64,000 nt of DNA from NCBI GenBank assembly GCA_003550325.1, contig QKWP01000063.1, positions 1 through 64,000 of the forward strand, in the 5' to 3' direction. The stretch comes from Gigaspora rosea. Taxonomy: Eukaryota; Glomeromycota; Glomeromycetes; Diversisporales; Gigasporaceae. Made by a program: the position numbers and the translations under genes. Of this stretch, positions 46,548 to 58,705 are shown piece by piece. Below the pieces are notes generated by a model that was not told the origin of the DNA, ran no database searches, and saw only the letters and a program-made list of their open reading frames with translations. Each line of letters starts with the position of its first letter. Position 1 is the stretch's first letter.

Positions 46548-46814
46548 TCAAATAAAATTATCAAAATGTATCACGTTTGTATCCTTGTAAGCAACATTCG
46601 AAAATTTTATTGTAACAGTCTGTTTTGAGTAATTAGTAATATCATGTAAAAATAAAAGTCCGTGTGCTATTTCCTTATCAACACGTAGTTTATCTGACCA
46701 TTGTAATTTTGTAAAATTTTCTATCATCATCGTATTGTCCCGTTGCTTTCTATATTTCGATTTGATATGACAAAAAAAAAGTTTTTTTAACACATTATTA
46801 GTTGATACTTTCAA
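46548..46814 (-). pseudogene. Degenerate kinase fragment upstream of the Sel1 exon
   Basis: The 88-codon ORF contains LQWSDKLRVDKEIAHGLLFLHDI, which matches the helix before the catalytic loop in the kinase family of this locus. The next block, FSNVAYKDTNVIHFDNF, sits where HRDLHSxNIL and DFG should be, and both motifs are gone. No N-lobe is visible upstream. Kinase followed by Sel1 repeats is a usual order in this family, so this may be the remnant of a pseudokinase-Sel1 gene whose Sel1 part is now the exon at 46388-45949. Confidence 0.5.
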
Positions 46815-49027
46815 AAATTACTTATTTCCTTTCGTTACTCCATAGAGTGAAATAGCGTTTGGATGACAAGAAACTCTTCGTAATAGTTTAAGCTAATTAT
46901 TTGATATATGGATTTTAATAAATAATCTATTCTGTAATAAATGCATTCAATTTATTAAATAATGCCTCATGAATAAATCTCTACTCGTATTTAAAAGAAT
47001 TTTCAATAACGATTACAATAAAGTCAGTAAATTTATTATAATCGATATAACTAATATGCCCTTCGGAAAAATTTTCAAGGCATTCTTCCGGAATGATTAC
47101 CATAATTTTTGTCGAAAAACAATTCAACAATATATTTCAAAATACAATAACAGATAATGTATTGTATATTTACACATATGTATTTACGTACGTACGTATT
47201 TGATTTATGTGATCAATCTATCACAAGTAAGTTATTCAATATACAGTTAGTGTCATAAGGTTAAATGGTAATAGGTTATTTTGATCTATAAAATAATTAA
47301 GCATTACACATAAAATCAACACTGTCGTTGTTTTTTTTCCTTTTTAAGATTTGTATTAAGGCATGAGACGATGTACAGCACAGGGGTGTTCGATGTTACA
47401 AATAACTAGTGAAATTTGTGTAACAAAGACGATGATTCATATTAAAATTTTTAAATTTTGACATATTTTTTAAAAATATGGTCAACTGAGCAATTATGTA
47501 AAATTTTTAAGCTAATATGTAAATTATTGAGGAGAAATGGTTTAAATTTTAGTAAATTAAAGGTGTTAAATTTCAAACAACAGACCTTATATTTTATAGA
47601 AAAAAGAGCTTTTTTTTTTATTAGAATTTATTTGATTTCAAATAGGTTACAATAGGTACGTCTCATTTCTTTTTATATAGTAACATCGAACACATCTTAA
47701 TGAAAATATTTACAAATTTGTGCAATAATAGGTTCGATCAACAAAAATTTAACTGCATAACTTTTTTGTAAAAATACTACCTTTATGTTCGTTGAAATTC
47801 AAACTTATTACACAAAGAAATATGAATAATGTTCCTAGAAATATAAATTTTACTAACTAGAAAAATATATTTTGCCTATTTTGGATTAAAAATTAAGTTA
47901 TAAGCTATATTGGTATTAAAAACTATTACCGTTACATTACTTTTCATTAAAAATCAATGAATAATAAAAATAAAATAGAAGGTCATAAAACTGTATTCCT
48001 ATTGTGACATTTATCACATAACAAATAAAACATATATTAAAAATTTCAAGTAGGAAAGTTTACAGATATATTTCTAAAGAAATTGATTAAATCTAGAAAC
48101 TAAAAAACTCAATCGGACTTTGTTTTAAGTTTCGGAATATCATTCAATTATGATATAAATTAATTTTGTGAACAAATAAATCTTGTGTCACTTTTACAAT
48201 AGTTTAGGTACTACTGTACTATATGTATTGTACGTACGTACGTAAATCAAAATTCATAAGTAGATTACCAGTATATATCAATTTATTAGTAATATATTAA
48301 ACTATTTTTAATACTAAACTTCTTTGGTAAAGCCACAAGAAAAGGGGTACTATGTAAACAATTAAAATCAATTACAAATTTTATTGCCTAATAGTATTTT
48401 AGTTAGTCAATTTAATTATCGAATATCACTGGTTTTTTATGTCGGGAAAATTTATTGTTATTATTAAAAATTGACTCTAACTAAATATGGTCAATTCACT
48501 TTTATTTTACACTGAACGTTCAACGTTATTATTAATTAAAATAGGTTTAAAAAAAAGTTTAAAAGTTAATTAAAATCGAATTTATTTATGAAATTTAAAT
48601 TTTCAATATATCCAAGTTCGGTTTAAAGTACCAAATCCTCGAATGAAAAAAATTTGATCGATAATAGAGTTAAAAGTGGTATATAAATTCATAAATGATT
48701 TGTCCATATTTTGATCAAAAGCGATATACTCAAAACATTTACGTATGTAATGTAATGTAATGTAATGTATCTTTGTTTAGAGTACTTTTTTATGTAAACT
48801 CTCTTTATCTTGGCATTACAATATTTTTTGTACGAAATCCTTATGGTTATACATGACATAAATGGATGACTGTGTTCTTGTTATATCTACATGGGTTATA
48901 CGATTAACCTAAAGTACGACAAACATATAAAATTTTGTATTATAAAAAAAATTTTATTACCACGTACGTACGAAAGTACGTAAGTAAGCTTTTTTTTTTA
49001 GAATCAAGGTTGTTGTTAAATTTAATA
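46815..49027. other. Intergenic region between the divergent kinase loci
   Basis: AT-rich. It contains a possible MITE with ends GTGTTCGATGTTAC at 47386-47399 and its complement ending at 47693. There are three (ACGT)n tracts (47184-47197, 48231-48244, 48962-48971) and a TGTAA pentanucleotide run at 48748-48770. It would hold the promoters of both flanking genes. I cannot point to defined elements. Confidence 0.5.
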
Positions 49028-51571
49028 ATGTCGAACAACAGAATTTCGCAAGATTTTATGAAAGATGCGGCAATTTCAGTTGTTAAAACTACAGCCGAAA
49101 TTATAGGTTCATACATTCCTTTAATTCATTCAGTTACAACATTAGTTACAGAAATATATCAACTTTATGAAAATGCAGAATGTAATAAAGAAATATGTTC
49201 AATAATGATGGAAAGAGCAAAAACTGCCGAATTTGCAATGAATATGATGAAAGATAAAAAAGAAAATGAAAAATATTATCGACAAAAAGAATATTATGTA
49301 GCATTTAAAAAATTTGAAATTTGTTTAAACAAAATTAAACATTTTACTGATAAAGTTTCTAAACTTAAAGATTATAAAAAATTTTTTAATGCTACAAAAG
49401 TTAAAAATGAATATGAAAAATTGACGGCTGAATATGATACTTGTATGAGAGATTTACATTTTACTATAGCAATTGCTAATGAAAGAGCAAGAGAAGATGA
49501 TTCTAAAAAAGTTGACGAAACTTTAACTCATATTGAAAATGTATTTATTTTATTATTATTATTGAATTATTATTATTATTGTATTATCGTACTATTTTTA
49601 TTTAGTATTTTATTTTATTTTATTTTATTTGTTATTTGCTATAAATTAATTGATTAAAATTTTCCTTTTCTTTTTTATTTTAGTATCTTGAAAAATTTAC
49701 ACATGTTTTCGAAGATAAATTTGATGAGCTAGCACAAGAAATATCAATTTTAAAAACTCAACAAAATGAAAATCCAAGTGAAATACGAGTAGAAAGAATT
49801 AATTCAAATGAATTAATGGAACCTACAGTTCATAAAGATACAGATATACGTGGTTTAAAGAATAATCCAATAGTTAAAAGAATTTATAAGGGTATAGAAG
49901 TTGCATGTAAACCTATAAAAAATTCAGATGAATATATTCATAGAGAATTAGCAATAATTGGAAAATTATTTTTATCACCAAATATTTTAAAATTTTATGG
50001 AATTTCAAATGTTGATAATAATGAAGTTATGGTTTTTGAATGGGCTGAACGTGCAAGTTTAAAAGATCTTTATGATAAATATGATATTGCTTGGTCAAGA
50101 AAAATTCAAATAATTCTTGATATTTGTCGTGGTATTTCATTTTTACGTAGTGTAAATATTTTTCATCATGATATTAGATGTGAAAATATTTTGGTATGTA
50201 TACATAAATTTAAATTTTTTTTTTTTTTATCATACAGTCATAAGGTCGATAAAGATTAAAATATACAATATTAAAAATATATTTAAATATATTAAAATTT
50301 TTTTAATTATATAGATAACTAAAGCGTTAGAACCAAAACTTGCAAATTTTAAATATGCTCGTCCTACATCTGCTACTACCACTGATCTTTCAAAACAATT
50401 AAATGAAGTTATACGTTGGATGGCTCCAGAACAAATTAAAAGATATTCAAATGGAAAAAAGGCTGGTTATACTTTTAATTGTGAAATGTTTAGGTATGTT
50501 TTATTTTTTAAATGTTTATGTTGAAAATCGTATGTGTATGTGTAAAAATCAAAAAAATTAATTCATAATACTTGTATATAAAAAATTTATTTCTATTTAT
50601 TCTAGTTTCGGAATGCTTATTTGGGAATTTTGTTATGAAAGAATTCCTTATCAAAAATTGGGTCTTAAAGAAATTATAGACCATGTTACGAATGGTAAAA
50701 GAGAAAGACTTTCTCTTGGAAAATTTGATAAAAAAATTCAAGAAAAATTTATTAAAATAATTGATAGAAGTATGTAATATCTGATATATAAATATGAATA
50801 TATATATCTATATATACATGTATATATGCTGTATATATACATCGATTTTTACATTAATTACATGTAATATTAATTAATTATTTTTTTTTTATTTTTATAG
50901 TGTGGCAACATGAACCACATAAACGAATAACCTTATCAAAATTATTTATAAGACTTGAAAAATTGCATACAACATACCCAGCTAATGCACTTGGACTTTT
51001 AGAAAATGGAGCATTAGAATTAACTGAAAAAGATAAATTAATTGAAAAAGATAAATTACCCGAATTTAATGATGAATTCGTTATAAATGATGATTTTTCA
51101 AAACCATTATTATCACTTGATGAAGGAATAACACTTCATAAAAAGAAAGATCATGCTGGTGCTTGGAAATGTTTTAATGATAATTCAGAACTTGGTAGTC
51201 CTTTAGCAAAATATTGGAAAGGTTATTATTTATATGAAGGTTATTATGTTCAAAAAGATATTAATTTAGCTAATATGTTATTTAAAGAAGCTGCTGATGG
51301 TGAAATTGCTGATGCTCAATATCGTTATGCTGTTTCTTTATATCCTGAAATTAAAAAAGATGATAAACGTAATGAATTTTTACATTATTTAAAATTAGCT
51401 GCTGATAATAAACATATTGATGCTAGATATAATTTAGGTGATATTTATTTAAATGGTAAACTTAAAGTTAGGCAAAATAGAGAACTTGGTATAAAATATT
51501 TATGGCTTGCTGCTACAAAAAATCATGAAAAAGCAAAAGCTTTATTAAGAGATTTGAATTTAATTTATTAA
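49028..51571 (+). CDS. MLKL-like helical bundle / pseudokinase / Sel1-repeat protein (678 aa)
   Basis: Exons 49028-49540, 49684-50193, 50315-50493, 50606-50769 and 50901-51571 join in frame; every intron has GTATGT or GTATTT and a TAG end. The start at MSNNRIS is chosen because the upstream extension is AT-rich and non-conserved in style. Residues about 1-150 form an all-helical amphipathic bundle like the MLKL/HeLo-type N-terminus, then a coiled brace (YLEKFTHVFEDKFDELAQEI). The kinase fold (about 216-475) lacks a glycine loop, keeps the beta-3 Lys in VACK (about 247), has HHD for HRD (332-334) and ANF for DFG (351-353), and keeps APE (378-380). It is therefore probably a pseudokinase. Sel1 repeats occupy about 528-675. 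By analogy with MLKL it may control membrane-targeted cell death; this is inference. Confidence 0.85.
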
Positions 51572-52468
51572 TTATTTGTATTTATAAATTATTTGTATTT
51601 ATATTAACATGTTAAATAACAATAATATTTTATAGGATTTTTTATTTACCTATAATTTATATACTTTGTATTAAATTAATAATAAAATATTATTTTTTTC
51701 TTCATTCCTTTAAACTTTATAATCAATTCGATATTGTAAAACTTTTATCATTCGTAACATTTTAATAAAATTTTGTTAAATTCCCTGTTTATATATATTC
51801 AAATCGGTTTGATTTTATTGTCTATATGATAGTCGCAGAATCATGATCAAGTTTAAGGACTACAAAGCTATTGAGGTGTCATGTATATATGTGCGTATAT
51901 TGTTGTTGAAAATTTGTCATAAATATTTATCAGATTTTTAATTTATACAATTTTTACCATTGTTATATAAACTACGCCATTTTTATAATTTAAACAAATA
52001 CATACAATAGCACATATAAATTTTTTTAAAAAAATAATCTTGAATGATATTACTTACAATACCGTACTGTAATAATAACACAAAATTTATTACAAATTAT
52101 ATTAACAAATACAAGAAATATAATGACTCAACATAGAAATCTATAAAAGTTCTTTATAATTACTGAATTAAAATATTCTAATATAATATATACTAACTTG
52201 ACCTTAACAATATACTGTAATCACTGGAATAGCAAATAAATTCTGTCATAGAATTTTTTACAATAACTTATAATAGAAATTATGATAATTCTAATACTGA
52301 ATTGCCTTAAACACTGTGTATATCACATTATCTAGTCAATTCTATTACAGAATTTTTATAGTAACTTAAACCATGATAATTCTAATATCTAACTTAGCCT
52401 TAATCATTGTCTGTAAGTAAGTTCTGTAACAAAATTCTTTACAATCGGACCACTACGTTGATTTTACA
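51572..52468. other. AT-rich 3' flank
   Basis: It contains repeated AGTAAGTTCTGT/AATAAATTCTGTCATAGAATTTTT words at 52220-52440 in both orientations. No gene. Confidence 0.5.
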
Positions 52469-52480
52469 TAGTTTAACGTA

Positions 52481-53285
52481 TAGTTGGTGGTAGAATGAAA
52501 TTTTACAAATTAATACGGTTACGGCATTGCCGTATTTTTTGCCGTAACTGCTGTGAGCCGTAAAGCCGTAAAGCCGTAATGCCGTAATGCTGTAATGCAG
52601 AAATACTATTTGCTATAATACCGTTTGTTAAAATGCTGTACTACATTATGTTTTCCTTTAAATAATATATAATATTATTAAATATTTTTTCGAATTTGAT
52701 TCGGTTGACTTCATTTGATTTAGTACATGTAATGACTATGAAAAAAGGGGTTTGTAGGTCTAGATTTTATTTTGACTTAAATGTCGTGATTTATTTTTTT
52801 GGCCAATTAGATCAGTCTATAAGTCATTGTTTGAGAACGTCTTTAGTGATCTAATTGATCGGAAATGACATCATTGTTAACAGCATTTATGGCTTAGATA
52901 AGATGATACATGCCTACCTACAGTACATGCTTACGTGTTTTAAAATTTATTATAACTATTATATTCTACTGCAGAACACACTTTAAATTAAAGTCCTCCG
53001 CTTTACTACGGACAATTACTTTTATATGCTTACTGATTAATTAATGTAAATGAAATGTTGTATGGCAAATAAACAACATATTCATCAGTTTCCGGTTTGG
53101 TAATATTACACTGTAGTTACGGTATCGCATTATTACAATATTGTGTTATTGTGGTATTACGGCATTACGAAATTGAGGCATTGCGGCACAGAATTTTTAC
53201 GGCAATTAGATGCTATGTCGTAATTAATTCTACCACTGGTAAAATGCCGTAATTGCCGTAATTCAGTAATTTCTACCACCAACTA
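52481..53285. mobile_element. Non-autonomous element with 12-bp direct repeat flanks (805 bp)
   Basis: Perfect 15-bp inverted ends TAGTTGGTGGTAGAA abut a perfect 12-bp direct repeat TAGTTTAACGTA at 52469-52480 and 53286-53297. The subterminal DNA consists of many GCCGTAAT/ATTACGGC words (52530-52620 and 53150-53270). The interior has no ORF. A 12-bp target duplication is longer than in the well-known superfamilies (hAT 8, MULE 9-11). Confidence 0.85.
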
Positions 53286-53885
53286 TAGTTTAACGTATAT
53301 ATCAATATATCACTGATTTATGCATAAAGTCTTTTTTTTTTTTGGAGTATATTTTAATCATTATTCGAGATCAATAATTTTGAAATTATGACATAATCAT
53401 CATAAAAGGATTTTTTTTCTCGATAGGATTAGTTTGAACTACCAACCCATAACCAACCAGTACGTCTAATGAAGTGTAGTGCGAACTCCAGTTATGGTGA
53501 TAAGTTTACGACATTTAATGTGTAAAGAGAAGTTGTAAATAATAAATTGGTCCTGTATATACATTAAACAATCATTTGTAATACTGTAGTTATACACAAG
53601 GTTGTCATGACAGTACAGTTCGGAAATTTCATTTAGATTATGCACATAGAATCTTGTGCATAACTGATTTATATCCTGCGATCTTGATATCTGATATAGT
53701 ACCCGAGGTGCATAAATTTATCTGTAACTGCAATTATCTAACATGTCAAGAAATCAAAATTGTGTAATGTTTTATTAATATACGTACGTACATGCAAATT
53801 AAAGTCACATGGAAAATAAAATCCTATTACTTTATTAATATAAACTATACTATAAACTGAAATAAGTTATAACCATAATACCTTC

Positions 53886-54690
53886 TATATAAGGCAAAAA
53901 TGTGGGTAAACAAAAGTTGAACGAAACCATCCTTCACATATTACTGTATTACATGACCAAATACAATTATAATCGGAAATGATCAAAGTTTTGGCGCATA
54001 AAAAGAATGAAGAAAATTAAGCATAATAACATACTTTTAACTTTATGTAAATGTGAAAAAGTTGTGACACCAATAAGAAAGGAGACAAATATTTGTAGAA
54101 AACGAAAGATAGATAGATACTTGACTAGAGTACTACGTAGTATAAAATTGTAATGCATAAAATTGCATTAATAGGTTTTTTTAGGAAAGTTACAACAGTG
54201 TGCACTATTAATTTCCTAATATGGACGTAAATAATTATGTATAAATTACTACATTTAGCAAGAATTCATTTTTTGAAAAAGCTATTCATTGGCGTATTTT
54301 TCTAGTGCACCCACCTACTATTCACGTATTCACAATGACGTACGTACGTAGGTACGACTAATAAACTGACAGTTATTTAGCTGCTGAATCTGTTAACCTA
54401 TTCGTATGATCACACCACATACCATGTCTCTAGCTTTAACTACAGCAGAATAAATAAATAGAATGAATTAATTATATAGTAATAAGCAATAAATAGCATA
54501 AAGGCAAAAAAAAAACATGTTAAGACAAAAGCTGTAATATAAACATAAGACTCTGACCCGGCTGAGCCACCAAATAACTTCGGACTTCGGTCTTCGGTTA
54601 TTAACAAAATGACGTGTAACGCAATAATAACACAATATTTTATCAGTTGTGAAATTAATTTATTCCTGAAATGAAAGGTTACTGAACACA
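53886..54690 (-). CDS. Possible small multi-pass membrane protein, exon structure uncertain
   Basis: The minus strand shows protein-like pieces with splice-like ends. From about 54672 (after TTTCAG): LIKYCVIIALHVILLITEDR..GGSAGSESYVYITAFVLTCFFFAFMLFIAYY (two hydrophobic helices). After CTCTAG, at about 54127: KYLSIFRFLQIFVSFLIGVTTFSHLHKVK (one helix), ending before GTATGTTA. After ATACAG, at about 53939: ICEGWFRSTFVYPHFCLI then TAG, in matching phase with the previous piece. The codon mix and GC content are higher than in the surroundings. I could not connect the first two pieces in frame or find the start, and I recognise no family. It may be a decayed gene. Confidence 0.35.
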
Positions 54691-54754
54691 ATTATGATAA
54701 ACGTTGCAAACAAAATAACTTGTTAGGATTTATTACAAAGGTAAAAAAAATTTG

Positions 54755-54915
54755 TTCGGAAAACACAGTTTCGTAAATATTACAATTATGACAGAGTTTG
54801 TACTCAAGTGTAATTATATATATGCAAAAAAAAAAGTTATTCGGAAAACAAGTTTCTTAAATATTACGATTATGACAGGGTTTGTACTCACGTGTAATTA
54901 CATATGTGATTGTCA
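54755..54915. repeat. Two tandem copies of an 83-bp repeat
   Basis: TTCGTAAATATTACAATTATGACAG with GTTTGTACTCAAGTGTAATT is followed by a second copy with minor changes (TTCTTAAATATTACGATTAT; GTACTCACGTGTAATTAC). On the minus strand the second copy contains GTGAGTACAAA, a donor-like sequence. Confidence 0.7.
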
Positions 54916-55395
54916 CATAAACTTTTTAAAAATGTTTTGACTCTCTCTGATTCAAAGAGAAACCAATAATAATTCACATCTTACGCAAATCTTCGGAAAC
55001 TGAATCCCGTAAAGGTTTGTACAAAAATCTTAATTAATTACAGTATAACAGCATTGTGTAAGTTCAAAACTAAAAAGTGACACTGAAAAAATGTACAAAA
55101 GTTTATATTTCGTAGCATAAAATAAATTGTACGAATCGGAAAAGATGTTTCTCAATTTTGGAAATTTTATAATGACATTGTTTTCCAAATAATATTAAAT
55201 AGCTGTAAAGAAATATTTTTATATAACTTATTGTTGTAATTGTTGTCGATAAAAAAATATAACCCTCTTTTTTTTTTTTTTTTTTGCCTCGTGGTTAATG
55301 ATAAAGTATTATTAATATGCAAATAATATTGAATATTATATTCGTATAATAATTTCACATTATAAATTTAATCTTTCCTTTTTTACAAAGTAAAT

Positions 55396-58079
55396 ATGAA
55401 TCAAATTTATTCATTTTTTGATCGTTACCTATCATGTTTTCCTACATTTTTTCCAAATGGCTCGGTCAAAAATCTTGAGGATCAAACGGTTGTTTTAGAA
55501 CCGAATTATACTTCAATGAATATACGATTAGAATTAATTCATACAAATGATGGTTTCGAAATAAAACGTAGTGATTTAACTGATTCAATAGAATCACATT
55601 CAAAAAAAGATAAGCCAATAAATATTATGTTGGAGGTTGATACTACAAATAATTCTATCGAAATAAAACCTAATGATTCGACAAATAACACAACAAATTC
55701 AAAATCATCTAAAAATTTACCAATAAATATACAATTGGAATTGGTTCCTGTAAATAATGTTATTAACTCGAATTATTCTCATAATTCTCATCATGATTCT
55801 CATGATTCTCATGATAAATTTGTGGATGTAATACTTCCTAGAAATAATAAAATCGATTCAAAATCTATTATAAATTCAAATTATTTATCAACTGTTCCAC
55901 AATTAACTGAAGATGTATCATTAAGTACTCAATTGGAAAAATATCTTAAAAAAAATTCTATAGATTCGTCTTATAATCAAGTAGATATAAAATCGATTGA
56001 AAATATTCCTACAAATATACAATTAGAAGCTGTTCCTATAAATAATACTGTTGAAAAAGAATCTGTTGATTTAGATACTTTGGATTTTCAATTTTCTACC
56101 AACCCTGAAGATATTCATGTTGAAAAAGAATTATCTAATTCTGATATTTTAAATAAAAGAAAAAATCATTTATCCATAAAATTTCAATCAATTCAAGATA
56201 ATGTACCAGAAGAAATGCATTTGAATAATGTAATTGATATAGAAAATGCTTCTACTTATGATTTGGATTTACAAAATACAAACAGCCCTGAAGATTATTC
56301 TATAAATAATAACACTAAAACAGAATCTGTTGATTTAAGTATGGGTACTTTAGATTTTCAATTGTCTAATCCTGAAGATTTGCCTGTTGAAAAAGAAAAA
56401 ACAATTTCTGATATCGCAGATAAAAGTTATTGTTCAGCAAAGGTACAATCAATTCAAGATATTCCACCGGAAGAAATGCATTTGAAAAATGCAATAGAGA
56501 TTGAACATGACGATAATGCAATTAAATCAAGTTATACAAATTATGAAAGTTATGCTTCAACTGATGAAAATAATGTTTTAAATGATGGTTGGGATGATGA
56601 TTTGAATCAAAATAATACTTCAAATGGTGGTGGTTGGGATGATGATTTAGATCAAAATCTTGATTCCATTAATGATTGGGCCGATGATTGGAATTGTGCA
56701 GATCATTTAGTAGATGTTTGGGATGTAGATTATTTAACTGATGACGTTATAGTATATCATGTTGACGATAATAGTTTGACTGATAAATTGACTAATGATT
56801 GGAATAATCAAGATCACTCGGTCGATGTTTGGGATAACGATTACTTCCAAGATGATGTTGAAGATTTGCTCCCAGAAATTTACGTAGATGAATATGTTGA
56901 TGTTGATGATTCACCTCAAGAATGGACAAGCGGAAATGAAGGAATTGATAATTTCATTAAAGAAACTCAAACTGATCCTGAATTTAAATTAAAATGGATT
57001 GAATTTAATGAATTTTCTGATGTAAACTTTATTGGAAAAGGGGGTTTCGCGTCTGTATATAAGGCTAAATATGAAGATGAAACAGTAGTACTTAAAATTG
57101 TTAAAGGTTCTAATAAAGAACCTACAGATGTTTTAAATGAGGTAAATATATTTTTTTATTCTTATTTTTTAAGTTATTATTTATATAAAATTTTAATAAT
57201 TTAATTATGATTATGTAGTTAAAAACTCATCAATCATGTCGTAGTTCTGGTGCATTTTTATTTTGTTATGGAATTTCTAAAGATCCAGAATCTGGAGATT
57301 ATATTCTCGTAATAGAATATTTACAGAATCAAGATTTACGTAAAAATCTAAAAACCTTAATACAAGAAGGTTGGAAAACAAGATGGTATATTTTATTCAA
57401 TATAGCTAAAGATATAGATGGTATACATAGTAGTGGTTTAATTCATCGTGATTTACATAGCGGAAATATTCTACAAAATGATGAAAATGAGTCTTATATA
57501 TCTGATTTAGGAATGTCAGTTTTTGCTAATGAGAAATCAAATGATGATTCTAATCAAGTAAAGGGAATATATGGCGTATTACCTTATGTTGCTCCGGAAG
57601 TACTTGAAGGAAAACCGTATACTATGCCTTCTGATATTTATTCTTTTGGTATAATTATGTGGGAATTAGCATCCGGTAGACCGGCACATTGTGATAGACC
57701 TCATGATGTTGATTTACAAATTAAAATTATTAAAGGATTAAGACCATATGTATATAAAGATTTTCCTCCATGTTATTCGGATCTCATGACAAGGTGTTGG
57801 GATAGTGATCCAAATAAACGACCAAAAGCAAGTGAAATACTTTCTACAGTTTGGAATTGGTATGCTAAAATGGTTGATGGTTCAGATGTTCAAAAACAAT
57901 TTTCTGATTCTGATGAGAAAATTAAATTAAGAGCCATGGATGAAGTTCAAATTCATCGTGATGCTCATTATGCTAGTAAACTTATTCCTACTGGTCTTAT
58001 TCATACTCCTAATCGTACTGATCATATTCATTTTAATACCATTACGTCAAAACCTCTTAATACACTTGATATAAAATAA
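55396..58079 (+). CDS. TKL-type protein kinase with long repeated acidic N-terminus (868 aa)
   Basis: Exons 55396-57141 and 57219-58079 join in frame (GTAAAT...TAG, 77-nt intron). Residues 1-530 are low-complexity. A motif NIQLELVPVNN-like recurs four times (about 45-220). A block ESVDL-TLDFQ-NPED-VEKE...SIQD-PEEMHL-NAIEIE occurs twice (about 218-295 and 315-375). Then come Trp/Asp repeats (GWDDDL, DWADDW, VDVWDVDYL, VDVWDNDYF) up to about 505. The linker EWTSGNEGIDNFIKE matches the kinase family of the neighbouring gene. The kinase has GKGGFASVY (about 547), VVLK (about 566), HRDLHSGN (about 657), DLG (about 677) and APE (about 708), all key residues present, so it is likely active. The start ATG is the first in frame after an AT-rich leader. 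Probable Ser/Thr signalling kinase; substrate unknown. Confidence 0.88.
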
Positions 58080-58129
58080 CCTGTATTTGGCCAAAATCAA
58101 ATATTTTTTGATTTTAAGGTAATAAAGGT

Positions 58130-58315
58130 GGTGTATTCATTTTTTTTTGTTATAACCTGTATTTGTTTTCATTTTTTTTGTTATAATCTGTATTTGTATT
58201 CATTTTTTTTTGTTATAACTTGTATTTGTATTTATTTTTTTGTTATAACCTGTATTTGTATTCATTTTTTTTTTGTTATAACCTGTATTTGTATTTATTT
58301 TTTTTTGTTCATTTA
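58130..58315 (+). repeat. Minisatellite, about 31-bp unit, six copies
   Basis: The unit GTTATAACCTGTATTTGTATT plus T-run is repeated just after the stop codon of the kinase gene. The first half-copy ATAACCTGTATTTGG overlaps the stop region at 58075. The 72-codon ORF here is a translation of the repeat. Confidence 0.88.
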
Positions 58316-58529
58316 TAAAATACTGCATAATATATTTATATCATAACATTGAATAAAATTTTACAACCTTTAAAATTTTTTAAAAATATATATACGTACT
58401 ATTGAATTTATTACAAAGTAAATTGTCTTAATAAGTTTTGCAATTTGTATCAAATTTATAAATTTTTAAATAAAGTTCTTTATAAATTTATAAAATTTTT
58501 TTAAAAATCATAAATACAATTAGTGTTTC

Positions 58530-58640
58530 GATCCGTAATCCGTTAATCCGAATTGTATCCGTTAATTTTAACCGGATATATCCGTATTATTTACGGATTA
58601 AGGATAAAAGATTATCCGGATCATAATCCTAAATATCTTT
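58530..58640. repeat. CCGTTAATCCG / GGATTAAGGAT words, self-complementary
   Basis: AATCCGTTAATCCG, AACCGGATATATCCG and TTACGGATTAAGGATAA are packed within 110 bp and can pair with each other. Class unknown. Confidence 0.5.
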
Positions 58641-58705
58641 CATGTGATTGCCAAATTGACCAGCAACCGACGATAAATAGAACGTAACAATTATTTATTA
58701 CACAT

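Noticed and set aside
46969-47157. 62-codon plus-strand ORF, and a protein-like minus frame opposite it
   Set aside because: The minus frame (IMVIIPEECLENF...) looks somewhat coding but has stops and no family match; left uncalled.
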